Of a stretch of DNA of 35,759 nt, positions 18,366-26,700 are shown piece after piece. The notes below the pieces were generated by a model that saw nothing but the letters and a program-made list of their open reading frames with translations, was not told the DNA's origin and did not search any database. The translations under genes and the position numbers were made by a program. Within the stretch, counting starts at the first letter, position 1. The number at the start of each line of letters is the position of its first letter. The DNA comes from CAYVFC01 sp964450715 (GTDB lineage Bacteria > Myxococcota_A > Polyangia > Polyangiales > JAFGIB01), in the NCBI GenBank assembly GCA_964450715.1, contig CAYVFC010000083.1, positions 1 to 35,759 on the forward strand. The letters are read 5' to 3'.

Positions 18366-18986
18366 TTATCGGCCCTTTTTCTTGACCGCGCTCGCCCCTT
18401 CCGCCCCGTACCTGTGCCGCTCCATCTGCTGGTCGCGGCCGCCACCGTACTTGCCGCGCTTGCCGCGCCGGTGCCTGCCGCGAAAGCGATGCTCCTGTCC
18501 GTCCCGTATTCCGTCGCCGTCCCGGTCGACGAAGCGGGCCTTCGCCCCGCCCTTCTCGCCCGCTTTCATCGCCGTTTTCTTCTCGCCCTTGGCCCCGGCC
18601 GCCGTCTTCCGCTCGCGCTGCCGCCGCTGCTGCTTCGCCTGGCCCTCGGCCTGCTGCGAACCGGCAGGTGTACCGGCCGCCGGCCCGCCCTGCCCGGTCT
18701 TCGTCTCGGCCCTGTTCTGTTCTGCGACCTGCGTCGCCTCTTTCTCGCCCGGTTCGCCTTTGCCGGGCCCCTGCTTGGTCTCCTTGTCGCCCGCGCCCTG
18801 CTCGGCGGGGGTTTGCTCCTTCTGCTGCTTTTCCGCTTCGCCGTCCGCGCCCTTTGCCTCGCCGGCCTTCTCGACGACCGGCGCGTTCGCTTTACGCGCT
18901 TCACGCTCGTCGGCCCGCGCCCCGGTGCAGAGACCGTGCAGCAGGCCGATGGCGATCATCGCGTATATTGTCGAGAAGCTCTTCAT
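18366..18986 (-). CDS. Exported low-complexity protein with one DxDGDG calcium loop (paralogue A)
   Basis: This 206-residue protein starts with a signal peptide (1-25, ending TGARA). Residues 26-150 are highly polar, rich in Glu, Lys, Gln, Ala and Gly, and probably disordered. At 152-163 a single loop FVDRDGDGIRDG matches the calcium-binding loop of TSP3/dockerin-like repeats. The tail (165-206) is strongly basic (RFRGRHRRGKRGK). The layout is the same as in the upstream gene at 19048, so the two are paralogues or analogues. Between them lies a perfect hairpin just before this ATG, with no ribosome site inside the hairpin-to-ATG spacer. The function is unknown; a secreted calcium- or polyanion-binding protein is one reading. 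Confidence 0.78.
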   Translation of the reverse strand: MKSFSTIYAMIAIGLLHGLCTGARADEREARKANAPVVEKAGEAKGADGEAEKQQKEQTPAEQGAGDKETKQGPGKGEPGEKEATQVAEQNRAETKTGQGGPAAGTPAGSQQAEGQAKQQRRQRERKTAAGAKGEKKTAMKAGEKGGAKARFVDRDGDGIRDGQEHRFRGRHRRGKRGKYGGGRDQQMERHRYGAEGASAVKKKGR

Positions 18987-18992
18987 GGCGCG

Positions 18993-19023
18993 ATCGGCGG
19001 AAGGGTCGAGCCCTTCCGCCGAT
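18993..19023 (-). promoter_or_regulatory. Perfect 13-bp intercistronic hairpin before the ATG at 18986
   Basis: Arms ATCGGCGGAAGGG and CCCTTCCGCCGAT are exact reverse complements around a five-base loop. On the transcript the hairpin separates an upstream AGGA (in GGGAGTAGGACA) from the start codon. Folding would leave only about eight bases between AGGA and AUG. No T-run follows, so it is not an obvious terminator. Other possible roles are transcript stabilisation or processing. Confidence 0.6.
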
Positions 19024-19047
19024 TGTCCTACTCCCTATCTATCGAGT

Positions 19048-19620
19048 CTACTTGCCTTTCTTCTGTGCGCCAGTACCGCTCGGAACGCCGCTCGGCTGCG
19101 CCTTGCCGCTGCCCTGGCCGGTCCGCTGCTGGTAGTTGTCGCACACGCCATCGCCGTCCGCATCCACGAAGCCCTGGCCAACGCCCCGGCCCGCTCCGCT
19201 CTTGCCACCGGCGCCCGGACCCTTGCCCGAACCCTTGCTGGCCGCGGCCCGGTTGCGATTGCGGTGCTGGCCGCGCTTCATGGCGCCCTTCTCGCCCTTG
19301 TTCTGGTTCTTGTTCTGGGAAGCCTTACCGCTCTTCTTCTGGTTCTGGTTCTGGGAGGCTTTGCCGCTCTGCTTCTGATTCTGGTTCTGGGAGGCCTTGC
19401 CGCTCTGCTTCTGCTCCTTGGCCTGTTTTCCGTCCTTCAGGCGCTTGCGCTCCCGCTTCTGCTCCATCACGGCATCGCCCTGCGCCTCCCCGTCGCCCTT
19501 GGCCGCCTGGCTCTTCTCGGCCTTCTGGGCCTGGGTCTTCTCTGCCTCGTCCTCGGCCGCAGCCGCGCTGGACAGCAACAGCGCGCCGAGTGCTAATCCG
19601 ATAATCCATTTCGCCTTCAT
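19048..19620 (-). CDS. Exported low-complexity protein with one DxDGDG calcium loop (paralogue B)
   Basis: This is a 190-residue protein and the first gene of a three-gene operon. AGGAG stands before the ATG. The signal peptide is 1-22 (ending SSAAAA). The polar middle contains three near-identical 12-residue repeats (SGKASQNQNQK, about 73-107) and then a basic Gly-rich part. At 151-162 the loop FVDADGDGVCDN resembles a TSP3/EF-hand-like calcium site and includes a single Cys. I recall similar FVDxDGDGxCDN tails on small exported proteins of anaerobic bacteria, without an assigned function. A -24/-12 promoter lies 60-75 bp upstream with enhancer-like sites behind it, next to the sigma54 activator gene. 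Expression is therefore probably switched on by the local two-component system. Confidence 0.8.
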   Translation of the reverse strand: MKAKWIIGLALGALLLSSAAAAEDEAEKTQAQKAEKSQAAKGDGEAQGDAVMEQKRERKRLKDGKQAKEQKQSGKASQNQNQKQSGKASQNQNQKKSGKASQNKNQNKGEKGAMKRGQHRNRNRAAASKGSGKGPGAGGKSGAGRGVGQGFVDADGDGVCDNYQQRTGQGSGKAQPSGVPSGTGAQKKGK

Positions 19621-19679
19621 GGTGCTCTCCTTTTTTCGGTGAGGTTCTCAAACGGATTGTGTTCGTATCTCCAAAAAAA

Positions 19680-19695
19680 GCAGAAAGCGTGCCAA
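19680..19695 (-). promoter_or_regulatory. Sigma54 (-24/-12) promoter for the 19620-17235 operon
   Basis: Read on the minus strand, TTGGCACGCTTTCTGCTT matches the consensus TTGGCACG-N4-TTGCTT at every fixed base but one, with exactly 10 bases between GG (19692-19693) and GC (19680-19681). The start site should fall near 19669, giving a leader of about 50 bases. Confidence 0.8.
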
Positions 19696-19760
19696 GCGGT
19701 TTCGGGGAGAAAGGGCCTAAAAACCCGGCCATTCGGCCCATCTTTCGAGTAAAGGGGCGC

Positions 19761-19803
19761 GGTTCGACCTTTTCGTCGAACCCGCATCGACCAAAAGGTC
19801 GGT
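19761..19803. promoter_or_regulatory. Two-site palindromic element upstream of the sigma54 promoter (enhancer candidate)
   Basis: One half is a GGTTCGAC/GTCGAACC dyad around CTTTTC (19761-19782). The other is TCGACCAAAAGGTCGG (19787-19802). Over about 37 aligned positions it differs from the 9674-9718 element at only about three bases, with identical spacing of the two sites. The centre is about 110 bp upstream of the predicted start site, a typical NtrC-type enhancer position, and also just downstream of the activator's stop codon. Confidence 0.7.
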
Positions 19804-19812
19804 CGGCCAGTT

Positions 19813-21183
19813 TCAGAGCCCGTACTTCTTCATCTTGTAACGGATGGCGCGCTCGGTGAGCCCGAGCTCCCGGGCCGCGGCGCTCTTGTTTCCCCCGTGC
19901 CGCCGCAGGGCCTCGCCGATGAGCGAGGTCTCCAGCTCGGCCACCCGCCCCTCCAGCCCTTTTTGCGCGTCGGCCGACGGCGGGCTCGCCGGTTCGTCGA
20001 ACAGCTGCTCCGGAAAGTCGTTACGAGTCAGCGTCGAGTTCTCTGCCAGCACCACCGCCCGCTCGATCCAGTTCTCCAGCTCGCGCACGTTGCCGGGGAA
20101 GGGCCATTTCATCAACGCCTGCACCACCTCGGGCTCAACCGCGTCCACCTTCATCGCGGACAGATCGGCGTGCTTGCGTACGAAGCTCCGCACCAGCAGC
20201 GGGATATCCTCGGCCCGGTCGCGCAGCGGCGGCAGCGCGATGCTCACCACGTTCAGCCTATAATAAAGGTCGGTCCGGAACAAACCCTGCTCGATGCGTT
20301 GCTCCAAATCGCGGTGGGTGGCGGCGATGACTCGCACGTCGACCTCGTGCGTCTTCGTACCCCCGACCCGCTCGAACCTGCCTGACTGCAGCACGTTCAG
20401 CAGCTTGACCTGCACGGCCAGCGGGATGTCGCCCACCTCGTCCAGCAACAGGGTGCCGCCGTTTGCCAGCTCGAAGCGTCCCTTCTTTTCCGCCACCGCG
20501 CCCGAAAACGCGCCCTTTTCGTGGCCAAACAGCTCGCTCTCGATCAGCGTCTCGGGAAGCGCGGCGCAGTTGACCGTGATGAACGGCCTATCGCGGCGGT
20601 CGGAGACGCGGTGGATCGAGCGGGCCAGCACCTCCTTTCCGGTGCCCGATTCGCCCGCGATGAGCAGCGAGGCCCGCGACGGCGCCACCTTGGCGGCCAA
20701 CGCCTTGACCTGTTGCATGGCCGGGCTCTCGCCCACCAGCTCGGCAAAGGCCCCGGAAGCCCGGGCCACCTCGCGCAACCCGCGGTTCTCCCTGGATAGC
20801 TGCACGCGCTCCAGCGCCTTTTCCACCAGCGCGGCCAGGCGGATCAGATCGACCGGCTTGGCGAGAAAATCGTAGGCGCCGGCCTTCATGGCGCGCACCG
20901 CGTCTTCGGCCGTTCCATAGGCCGTCAACACCAGCGCCTGCAGATCGGGGTGGCTCTTCTTCAGCGCCCCTAGCAGCTGTACGCCATCCGGTCCGCCCAG
21001 CCTCAGATCGGTGAGCAATAGATCGACGTTCGAGGCGCTGGCCTGTTGCTCGGCCCCGGCCGCGCTGTCGGCTTGCAGCACCAGGTACCCCTGCTTACGC
21101 AGAAAACCGGCCAGGGTCTTTCGCTGCGGGGCGTCGTCCTCTACCAAAAGGATTGCCGGTTTGGGTTCCGTGATGTTTTCCAT
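19813..21183 (-). CDS. NtrC-family sigma54-dependent response regulator
   Basis: This is a 456-residue cytoplasmic transcription activator. The receiver domain (about 9-125) has the phospho-acceptor Asp59 (LLLTDL), Thr87 and Lys109. The AAA+ domain (about 148-385) has Walker A GESGTGKE (177-184), Walker B GTLLLDEVGD (243-252), the arginine-finger region FRTDLYYRLNV and a sigma54-contact loop GAFSGA (224-229) where most relatives have GAFTGA. The C-terminus (about 410-456) is a Fis-type helix-turn-helix (KSAAARELGLTERAIRYKMKKYG). It is encoded 13 bp after the kinase gene. Two -24/-12 promoters with shared palindromic enhancers lie in this window, one directly downstream, so these operons are its likely targets. 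The Thr-to-Ser change in the loop is conservative, and Ser is tolerated in some activators. Confidence 0.93.
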   Translation of the reverse strand: MENITEPKPAILLVEDDAPQRKTLAGFLRKQGYLVLQADSAAGAEQQASASNVDLLLTDLRLGGPDGVQLLGALKKSHPDLQALVLTAYGTAEDAVRAMKAGAYDFLAKPVDLIRLAALVEKALERVQLSRENRGLREVARASGAFAELVGESPAMQQVKALAAKVAPSRASLLIAGESGTGKEVLARSIHRVSDRRDRPFITVNCAALPETLIESELFGHEKGAFSGAVAEKKGRFELANGGTLLLDEVGDIPLAVQVKLLNVLQSGRFERVGGTKTHEVDVRVIAATHRDLEQRIEQGLFRTDLYYRLNVVSIALPPLRDRAEDIPLLVRSFVRKHADLSAMKVDAVEPEVVQALMKWPFPGNVRELENWIERAVVLAENSTLTRNDFPEQLFDEPASPPSADAQKGLEGRVAELETSLIGEALRRHGGNKSAAARELGLTERAIRYKMKKYGL

Positions 21184-21196
21184 TCCCGGACCGTCT

Positions 21197-22840
21197 CTAC
21201 AACCGAATGGGTAGCAAGAGTCGTACCCGTGTCCCCTCTCCCGGGGTGGAATCGATCGTCAGCTGCCCGCCGTGCGCCTGGGTCAGACGTCCGGCCAGGG
21301 GCAGGCCGAGACCGGTTCCCCCGGCCTTGGAGGTGAAGAAGGGCTCTTGCGCCTGCTGCAAGGTCTGCTCGTCCATGCCCGGCCCGTCGTCCTCGACCAC
21401 GACCTCGAGCATATCCGCTTTCACCCGCGCCGACACCCGCACCGACCCGGCCTCAGGTACGGCATCCAGCGCGTTGCCCACCAGGTTGGCGATGATCTGC
21501 CCGAAACGGCGCCGGTCAACGCTCACCCGGCTCCCGTCGTCGACCGCGACCGAAAGGCGTTTCGACTCCTTGTCAGCGCGCAAGCGGAGCGGCAATACGG
21601 CCTGCTCTACCAGCTCGTCGCAAGGCGTGCTCTGTCGCTGCAGCGTCACCGGGCGCCCCAACTGCAGGAACTCGGTGACCACGGCGTCAACGCGATCGGA
21701 TTCGCTTTGCAACAGACCGACCAGCTCCTCGTACTCCGCCCTCTCTTCCTCGGGCGGCTGGAACTCGCCCTGCAACCGCTGCGCCGCCATCGTGATGGTA
21801 TTCAGCGGATTGCGCACCTCGTGGGCCACGGTGGCGGCCATCTGCCCCACGGTCTGCCAGCGTCGGTTCTCCTCCTCGCGTTCGGCGAGCCTTTGTTCCA
21901 TTTGAAGGCGGCTCTTATTCCATCTATCCAGAAACCAGGCCGCGGCCGCCGAGAGCAGCACCAGGGAGATCACCGCCAGCAGAAGCATCCGGTGGCGCCG
22001 CTGTACCCCGCGCCGGGCGTTGGCCAGCGAGGAAGCGTCCACCCCCACCCGCAGCACGGCGCTGGAACCGTCGGGAAGCCCGATCGTCCCCAGCCCCTCC
22101 AGCAGCGGCCGCCCCGCGGAATCCCCGCCTGCCTCGATGGTTCTGAAGGTCATCCCCCTGTTTTCCTCGAGCACCCGGGCCAGCATGGGATCGGCGCTCC
22201 AGGAGCTCAGCCGGGCCCCCGGCGAGGCGGCGATGATCCCGGAGCCGTCCTGGATGGCGGCGTAGATCACGTCGCGCTGCGCTACCTGGCGCAGCAATGG
22301 TCCGATGCCCGTCCGGCGCCTGAGCTCGGACAGCTCCTCCGCCTCCCTGCAAGCCACCAGGTTCAGCTTCTCGGTTTGATAGCGCGCGCAGAACAGCCCG
22401 AGGCCGCGCGCGGCCGACGTCTCCACGATCCGTTCCGGCTCTGCCTGCAGCACCTGCTGGATCAACGGTGCCCGTTCCTCCTCGGCCACGCCACCCCACA
22501 CGCCCCGGACGAGCCCGGACGGCTCCCGCGCGACCAGCACCTCGAGCCGGGCCGCGCGGATACGGCCTTCGACCCCGGCCCAGTCCGGTTCCGCATCGAG
22601 AAAGGGCCGCACGGTGGCGGCGAGATTACGCTCGGTAAGAGCATACACGGTATCGACAGAGGCGGCTGCTTCTCCCGCCCCTTCCTTGATCAGTCGAGCG
22701 ACCGAGGCGGCGTGCGCCTCGAAGCCGTGCTCGATCTCGTGGCAGACCCGTTCGCGCTCGTGGGCGGCCCAGAGCAGGGTGCCGGCGCCCAGCAGCGCCA
22801 CCACGGCGGGCAACAGCCATATCCATCTGGGGTGCCGCAC
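21197..22840 (-). CDS. Membrane sensor histidine kinase (ZraS/HydH-like)
   Basis: This kinase has about 547 residues. The GTG at 22840 follows the upstream stop by four bases. An in-frame ATG at 22897 would overlap the preceding gene by 53 bp and has its purine tract directly against the codon, so I prefer the GTG, without certainty. One transmembrane helix (about 7-27) and a second (about 283-305) bracket a periplasmic sensor region of about 250 residues with several Cys. Then come a coiled linker, the dimerisation/phosphorylation box AHEVRNPLN (His340), N box GNALDAV (about 457), DDGPGMD and GGTGLGLPLAGR. It should phosphorylate the response regulator encoded next. The signal sensed is unknown; kinases of this layout often sense metals or envelope stress. 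Confidence 0.9.
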   Translation of the reverse strand: MRHPRWIWLLPAVVALLGAGTLLWAAHERERVCHEIEHGFEAHAASVARLIKEGAGEAAASVDTVYALTERNLAATVRPFLDAEPDWAGVEGRIRAARLEVLVAREPSGLVRGVWGGVAEEERAPLIQQVLQAEPERIVETSAARGLGLFCARYQTEKLNLVACREAEELSELRRRTGIGPLLRQVAQRDVIYAAIQDGSGIIAASPGARLSSWSADPMLARVLEENRGMTFRTIEAGGDSAGRPLLEGLGTIGLPDGSSAVLRVGVDASSLANARRGVQRRHRMLLLAVISLVLLSAAAAWFLDRWNKSRLQMEQRLAEREEENRRWQTVGQMAATVAHEVRNPLNTITMAAQRLQGEFQPPEEERAEYEELVGLLQSESDRVDAVVTEFLQLGRPVTLQRQSTPCDELVEQAVLPLRLRADKESKRLSVAVDDGSRVSVDRRRFGQIIANLVGNALDAVPEAGSVRVSARVKADMLEVVVEDDGPGMDEQTLQQAQEPFFTSKAGGTGLGLPLAGRLTQAHGGQLTIDSTPGEGTRVRLLLPIRL

Positions 22841-22844
22841 GGTT

Positions 22845-23213
22845 TTACCGCAAGGTAATGTTCTGTCCGTCCTCGACCCGACGAAAGGCGGTTGCATCTC
22901 CCAGCACCCGCCCCACGATATTGACCGAGCTTGCCGCCCGCGGCTTCTCTCCCGTGCTGGCGGGCGTGGGACCGAAGAAGATGCAGAAGGCCCTTCCGAC
23001 CGGCCAGTAACCGAGCTCGCCCACCTCCACCTCCGCGCGGGCGTCGGCCGCCAGCTCGTCCTGTACCGGTATCTCGAAGTAGATCTCCTCGCCCCAGGTG
23101 TTGGCCCGTCCGGAAATGGGCAGGGCGTCGAGGATCTTGCGCGCGGTGTAAGAGTCGTCGAGCTCGGCCTGTAGGGTCACCGGGCCGGCGGTGATGGTGA
23201 TCTGTCGAGACAT
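22845..23213 (-). CDS. Cyclophilin-like fold protein (TM1367/DUF369-like)
   Basis: This is a 122-residue protein without signal peptide. GAGGGAG precedes the ATG. The start ITITAGPVTLQAELDDSYTARKILDALP, the middle TWGEEIYFEIPV and GELGYWPVGRAFCIFFGPTP, and the end NIVGRVLGD match the small cyclophilin-like family PF04126, whose members share the cyclophilin barrel but are not established proline isomerases. It is the first gene of an operon with the kinase (four-base gap to the chosen GTG) and the sigma54 activator. Co-transcription suggests a role in tuning that pathway, for example ligand binding, but nothing in the sequence proves this. Confidence 0.8.
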   Translation of the reverse strand: MSRQITITAGPVTLQAELDDSYTARKILDALPISGRANTWGEEIYFEIPVQDELAADARAEVEVGELGYWPVGRAFCIFFGPTPASTGEKPRAASSVNIVGRVLGDATAFRRVEDGQNITLR

Positions 23214-23267
23214 GAGTGCTCCCTCGAAAGAGCGATCCCCTGTCGGGGCGACCGGGGCGAGACGAGG

Positions 23268-23308
23268 TTTTCGGCTGATATGCAGTCCGACTGCATAGTA
23301 GCCGAAAT
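23268..23308. promoter_or_regulatory. Long dyad upstream of the cyclophilin-kinase-regulator operon
   Basis: Two 20-base arms around a central C are reverse complements with about three mismatches. The inner ATGCAGTC/GACTGCAT and outer TTTCGGCT/AGCCGAAA blocks are essentially perfect. The dyad lies 55-95 bp before the ATG at 23213, where an operator or a leader hairpin would sit. It is unrelated in sequence to the CGACCAAAAGGTCG elements, so a different regulator is implied. No T-run follows it on the minus strand. Confidence 0.6.
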
Positions 23309-23560
23309 ACGAGGCGATCCGCCATCTCCGCTCGGGGATTCGCCGTCCGCAACCGATTCCCCGTCAACCCGATCTCCGGTACGGCGCCGGGCCGCCTCCC
23401 GGTTCGCTCTGGTCAAAGCCGTAATTGCGATGGCTCCGCCAAACTCAGCACAGGCCGCTCGAACGCAGAATCACCCCTGCGAAGCCAAAAAATGCCTTCC
23501 GCATGCGACGCCGCGTTTCGATCCCTGCACCTGGCTGACCGTCCGGTTTCGCTCGTCCCT

Positions 23561-23728
23561 CTAATGAGGCATGGTGTAACAGATCGCGAAATCGTAGTTC
23601 ATCGGCGGGATATCCGGCTTGTCTTCCTGCAGCCGCATATTGCGGTGTGTTTCGGCGGTGAGGCGGGCAGCGGGTGAGCAGAAGCGCCTCGCGCTTACCG
23701 TTGGCGCCCTCGAATCACGAAAACCTAT
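23561..23728 (-). pseudogene. Coding-like remnant within the 23214-23756 gap
   Basis: On the minus strand a 55-codon open stretch bounded upstream by TGA (23729-23731) ends at TAG (23561). Its last 38 codons (SPAARLTAETHRNM to NYDFAICYTMPH) have the GC-rich third positions and residue mix of real protein. No convincing start or ribosome site is present and no family is recognised. It may be the 3' end of a decayed gene or a very small gene starting at an internal ATG. The rest of the gap holds the dyad at 23268-23308 and nothing else I can support. Confidence 0.3.
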
Positions 23729-23756
23729 TCATTTCCCGTTTTCCTATCTCCGTCCC

Positions 23757-26700
23757 CTACTCGACGGAGAGGAAGGTCGAGCCGGTCTTCTGGTTCTCGT
23801 ACTCGGCCTTGATCCAGGCGGCCGAGCGCTTGACGGTGGAGACGCGCACCTCGTCGAGCCAGCCGTTGATGGAAGCCTGCCAGGCCAGGGCGCAGCCCAC
23901 CGAGAACTCCCCGCCGGTGCCGCTGGAGTTCAGATCGACGTCGCCGACCGTGTCCTGTTGGTATACACCGTTCATATAAAGCTTGGCCTTGCCGCCCGGG
24001 TCGCCCTCTTCCGCGATGGCGGCGTGCATCCAGACGCCCTGGCTCGGGTCAAGGGCAGTGGTCCAGGTGTGCTCGGTGCTGTCCCAGATACGGTGCCTGC
24101 GATCGGCGTCGTAGAAGTACCACTGGTAGTTGCTGTTGCTGCCGCCCCGGTGGGCAACGATGGCCTCGTTGTAAGAGCCGACCTGGGTGTCCAGCTTGAT
24201 CCAGGCCTGGAAGGTGGCGTCGTCGTCCATGTTCACCGCGGAGTGGGTCGCGGCTGTCAGGCACGAGTTATCGGCCGCGGTGGCGGACTGCGTGTACCTG
24301 AAAGACCTACCGATCTGGCCGCCTTCGTCGCCCACCGGCGGGCTGATGGTGCCGAAGAGCGAAAAGGGCGATAGATCGATATTGTTGGCCGTAGCGTCCT
24401 CCTCGCTGACCACGTCTACCCCGTGGGCGGCCGAGTCCATGTGGTAGACGGCCGAGAAGCCGTTGCTCCAGACGCCGGTCGGGTTGTAGCCGTTGGTGGC
24501 GTTCCAGTGGTCGGCCCCGTCGCCGTAGTAGAGGTAGAAGTAGGTGTTGCCGACGCCCACCTGTTCGGATCCCTCGGTCAGGAAGGATCCCGGGTCGCTC
24601 TGATTGTCGTACTCGGCCTTGACCCATTCGGCGGATCGATCGGTACCGGAGATGCGCAACTCGTCGATCTGCCCCTGGTGGTGGTAGGAGGGGGTATTGG
24701 CGAAATTCAGCGCTCCCAGGTAGAAGCTCAGATCACCGCGGAGAACCTCTCCGCCCCCATCCCGCGTATCCAGAAGGGTCGAATCGACATAGAAACGGAC
24801 ATCGGTGCCATCGCACGACAGCACGACCTGGTGCCAACCGCCGTCGTTGATCGATGTACCCTCCTGGTAATAGCGGTCGGCGTTATCGGTGTTAAGACCG
24901 GTGTAGTACGCGGCCTTGCCCGCATTCGAGCTGATAGCCAGATCCTCGGTACCTCCGCCGGCCGCATCTATGCCAAAGAGCGCGGGGTGGTCCCAGAAAC
25001 TCGCGCCGGCTCCGCTCTCCGTGGTCTTCACCCACAAACCGACGGTGAAAGCGGACAACCCGCCGGCCGTCGCGGCGGGCAGCGAGACATAGTTGCTGGA
25101 GCCATCGAAACTCCGACCGTTGGCGAACTTCCCGGCCACGTCGGTGGAGCCGCTATTGGCGCCGTCGTAATCGTTGCTGGTGGAGTCCTCCAGGTTCTGG
25201 TTGAGATGCCACACGCCCCGGTAGCTCGAGCTCCAGACATCGGTGGGGTTCCGACCGCTGGCCGCGTTCCAGTGATCGGTGCCGTCGCCGTAGTTCATGT
25301 ATATGACGGCGCCGTCGAAAAGGCTGGGGACCTTGACCCAGGCAGCCAGGTTGCCCGAGGCCCTGGTGTACGACTCCACCTCGAAGCTGAGCAGGGCTCC
25401 GTTGCTGTCGGTGAAGTAAAGGTCCCGATCGTGGGCGGTGTCGTCGACCAGATCGCTGTCGCCGGTGACCTGGAACAGCAGCGGGAAGTCGGTCAGCGTG
25501 GCTCCACCGGCGGTGGCGCTGGCATCGCTGGTAGAGGCCGTGGGCACGGTGGCGGCGTACTTGCGCACGAAGATGTGGTCCCAGCGGTAATCCATGGAAC
25601 CGGCATTGGCCACGTCGATATCGTTGCAGCGCCAGCCCAGCGTGACCTTCTCCGGGCTGGAGATGCTGTAGGCCGAGTTGCTCTTGGTCCAGTGGGCGGC
25701 GCCGTCGCTCTCGCGAACCACGCTGGCTCCGATCTGGCTTCCGGTAAAGGTGACGGTAGCGTGGTAGTAGCTCCCCTCGCTGTCCGATGTGCTTGTGTCC
25801 CACCAGGTGCCGTCCTGCAGGGTGAAGGTCCTGGTGCTGTTGGTGCTGTTGGAACGGGGCATGATGCAGAAGTGCTTGCTCGCGCTGTATCTGGTGCCCG
25901 CGGTCGAGGCGCCGTAGCAGGCCGAGCTGCTGCAGTTCCGGTCGTCGTCCACCTTGTAGACCGACTCCAGCACGTAGGCGCCGGTCAGGTCGGCCACGCT
26001 CTGCAACCGGCCGGCCGCCGAGGCCGTGTTGCAGCTCTCCACCAGGTATCCCGAACCGTCGAGTGAGAAACAGGTGGCGGATGCCGGATTGCTCCATATA
26101 GAATCGTCGATCGATACGCCGCTGAAGTCGTCGCCGAAGATCATGGTGGCGCCGATGTCGCTCTGCGCCGCGCCGCCGCCGCCGTAGTTGAGGGTAATGG
26201 TCTTGGCCCCTGCGGGCAGGCTGGGCACCTTGATCCAGATCACGGCCTCGGTATCAACGGTCCACTTCTCGATCCAGTAGCTGAGCTCGGAAACGCCGTC
26301 GTCGTCGATGATACGGATGTCGTCTCCGTTGGCAGCCGCGTTGGCCCAAAAAGTGGGGTAGGCGGCGTTGTTGCCGATGGTCAGCTTGACCTGGTAATCG
26401 GTCAGCGCGCTGCCGCCGTTATTGACGTTGATATCCTGATTGTAACCGATACCGCCGATCGCGGCGTTGACGGTGTACGGCTTGCGGTTGCCCGTGCCCG
26501 CGATGGTCGGCAGCTTGACCCAGGCGGTCAGCGATCCCGTGAGCTGTTGCCACTGCTCGATCTCGGCGTCGAGCTGGGTAGAGCCGTTCGCGGCAGTGAA
26601 GTAGATATCCCGGCCGTCCGCACGCGCCGCCGCTAGATCGCACTCCGAGCCGAGGTTCACCAGCACCGGGAAATCGCTCAGGTCCTCGTCCACCAGCGAG

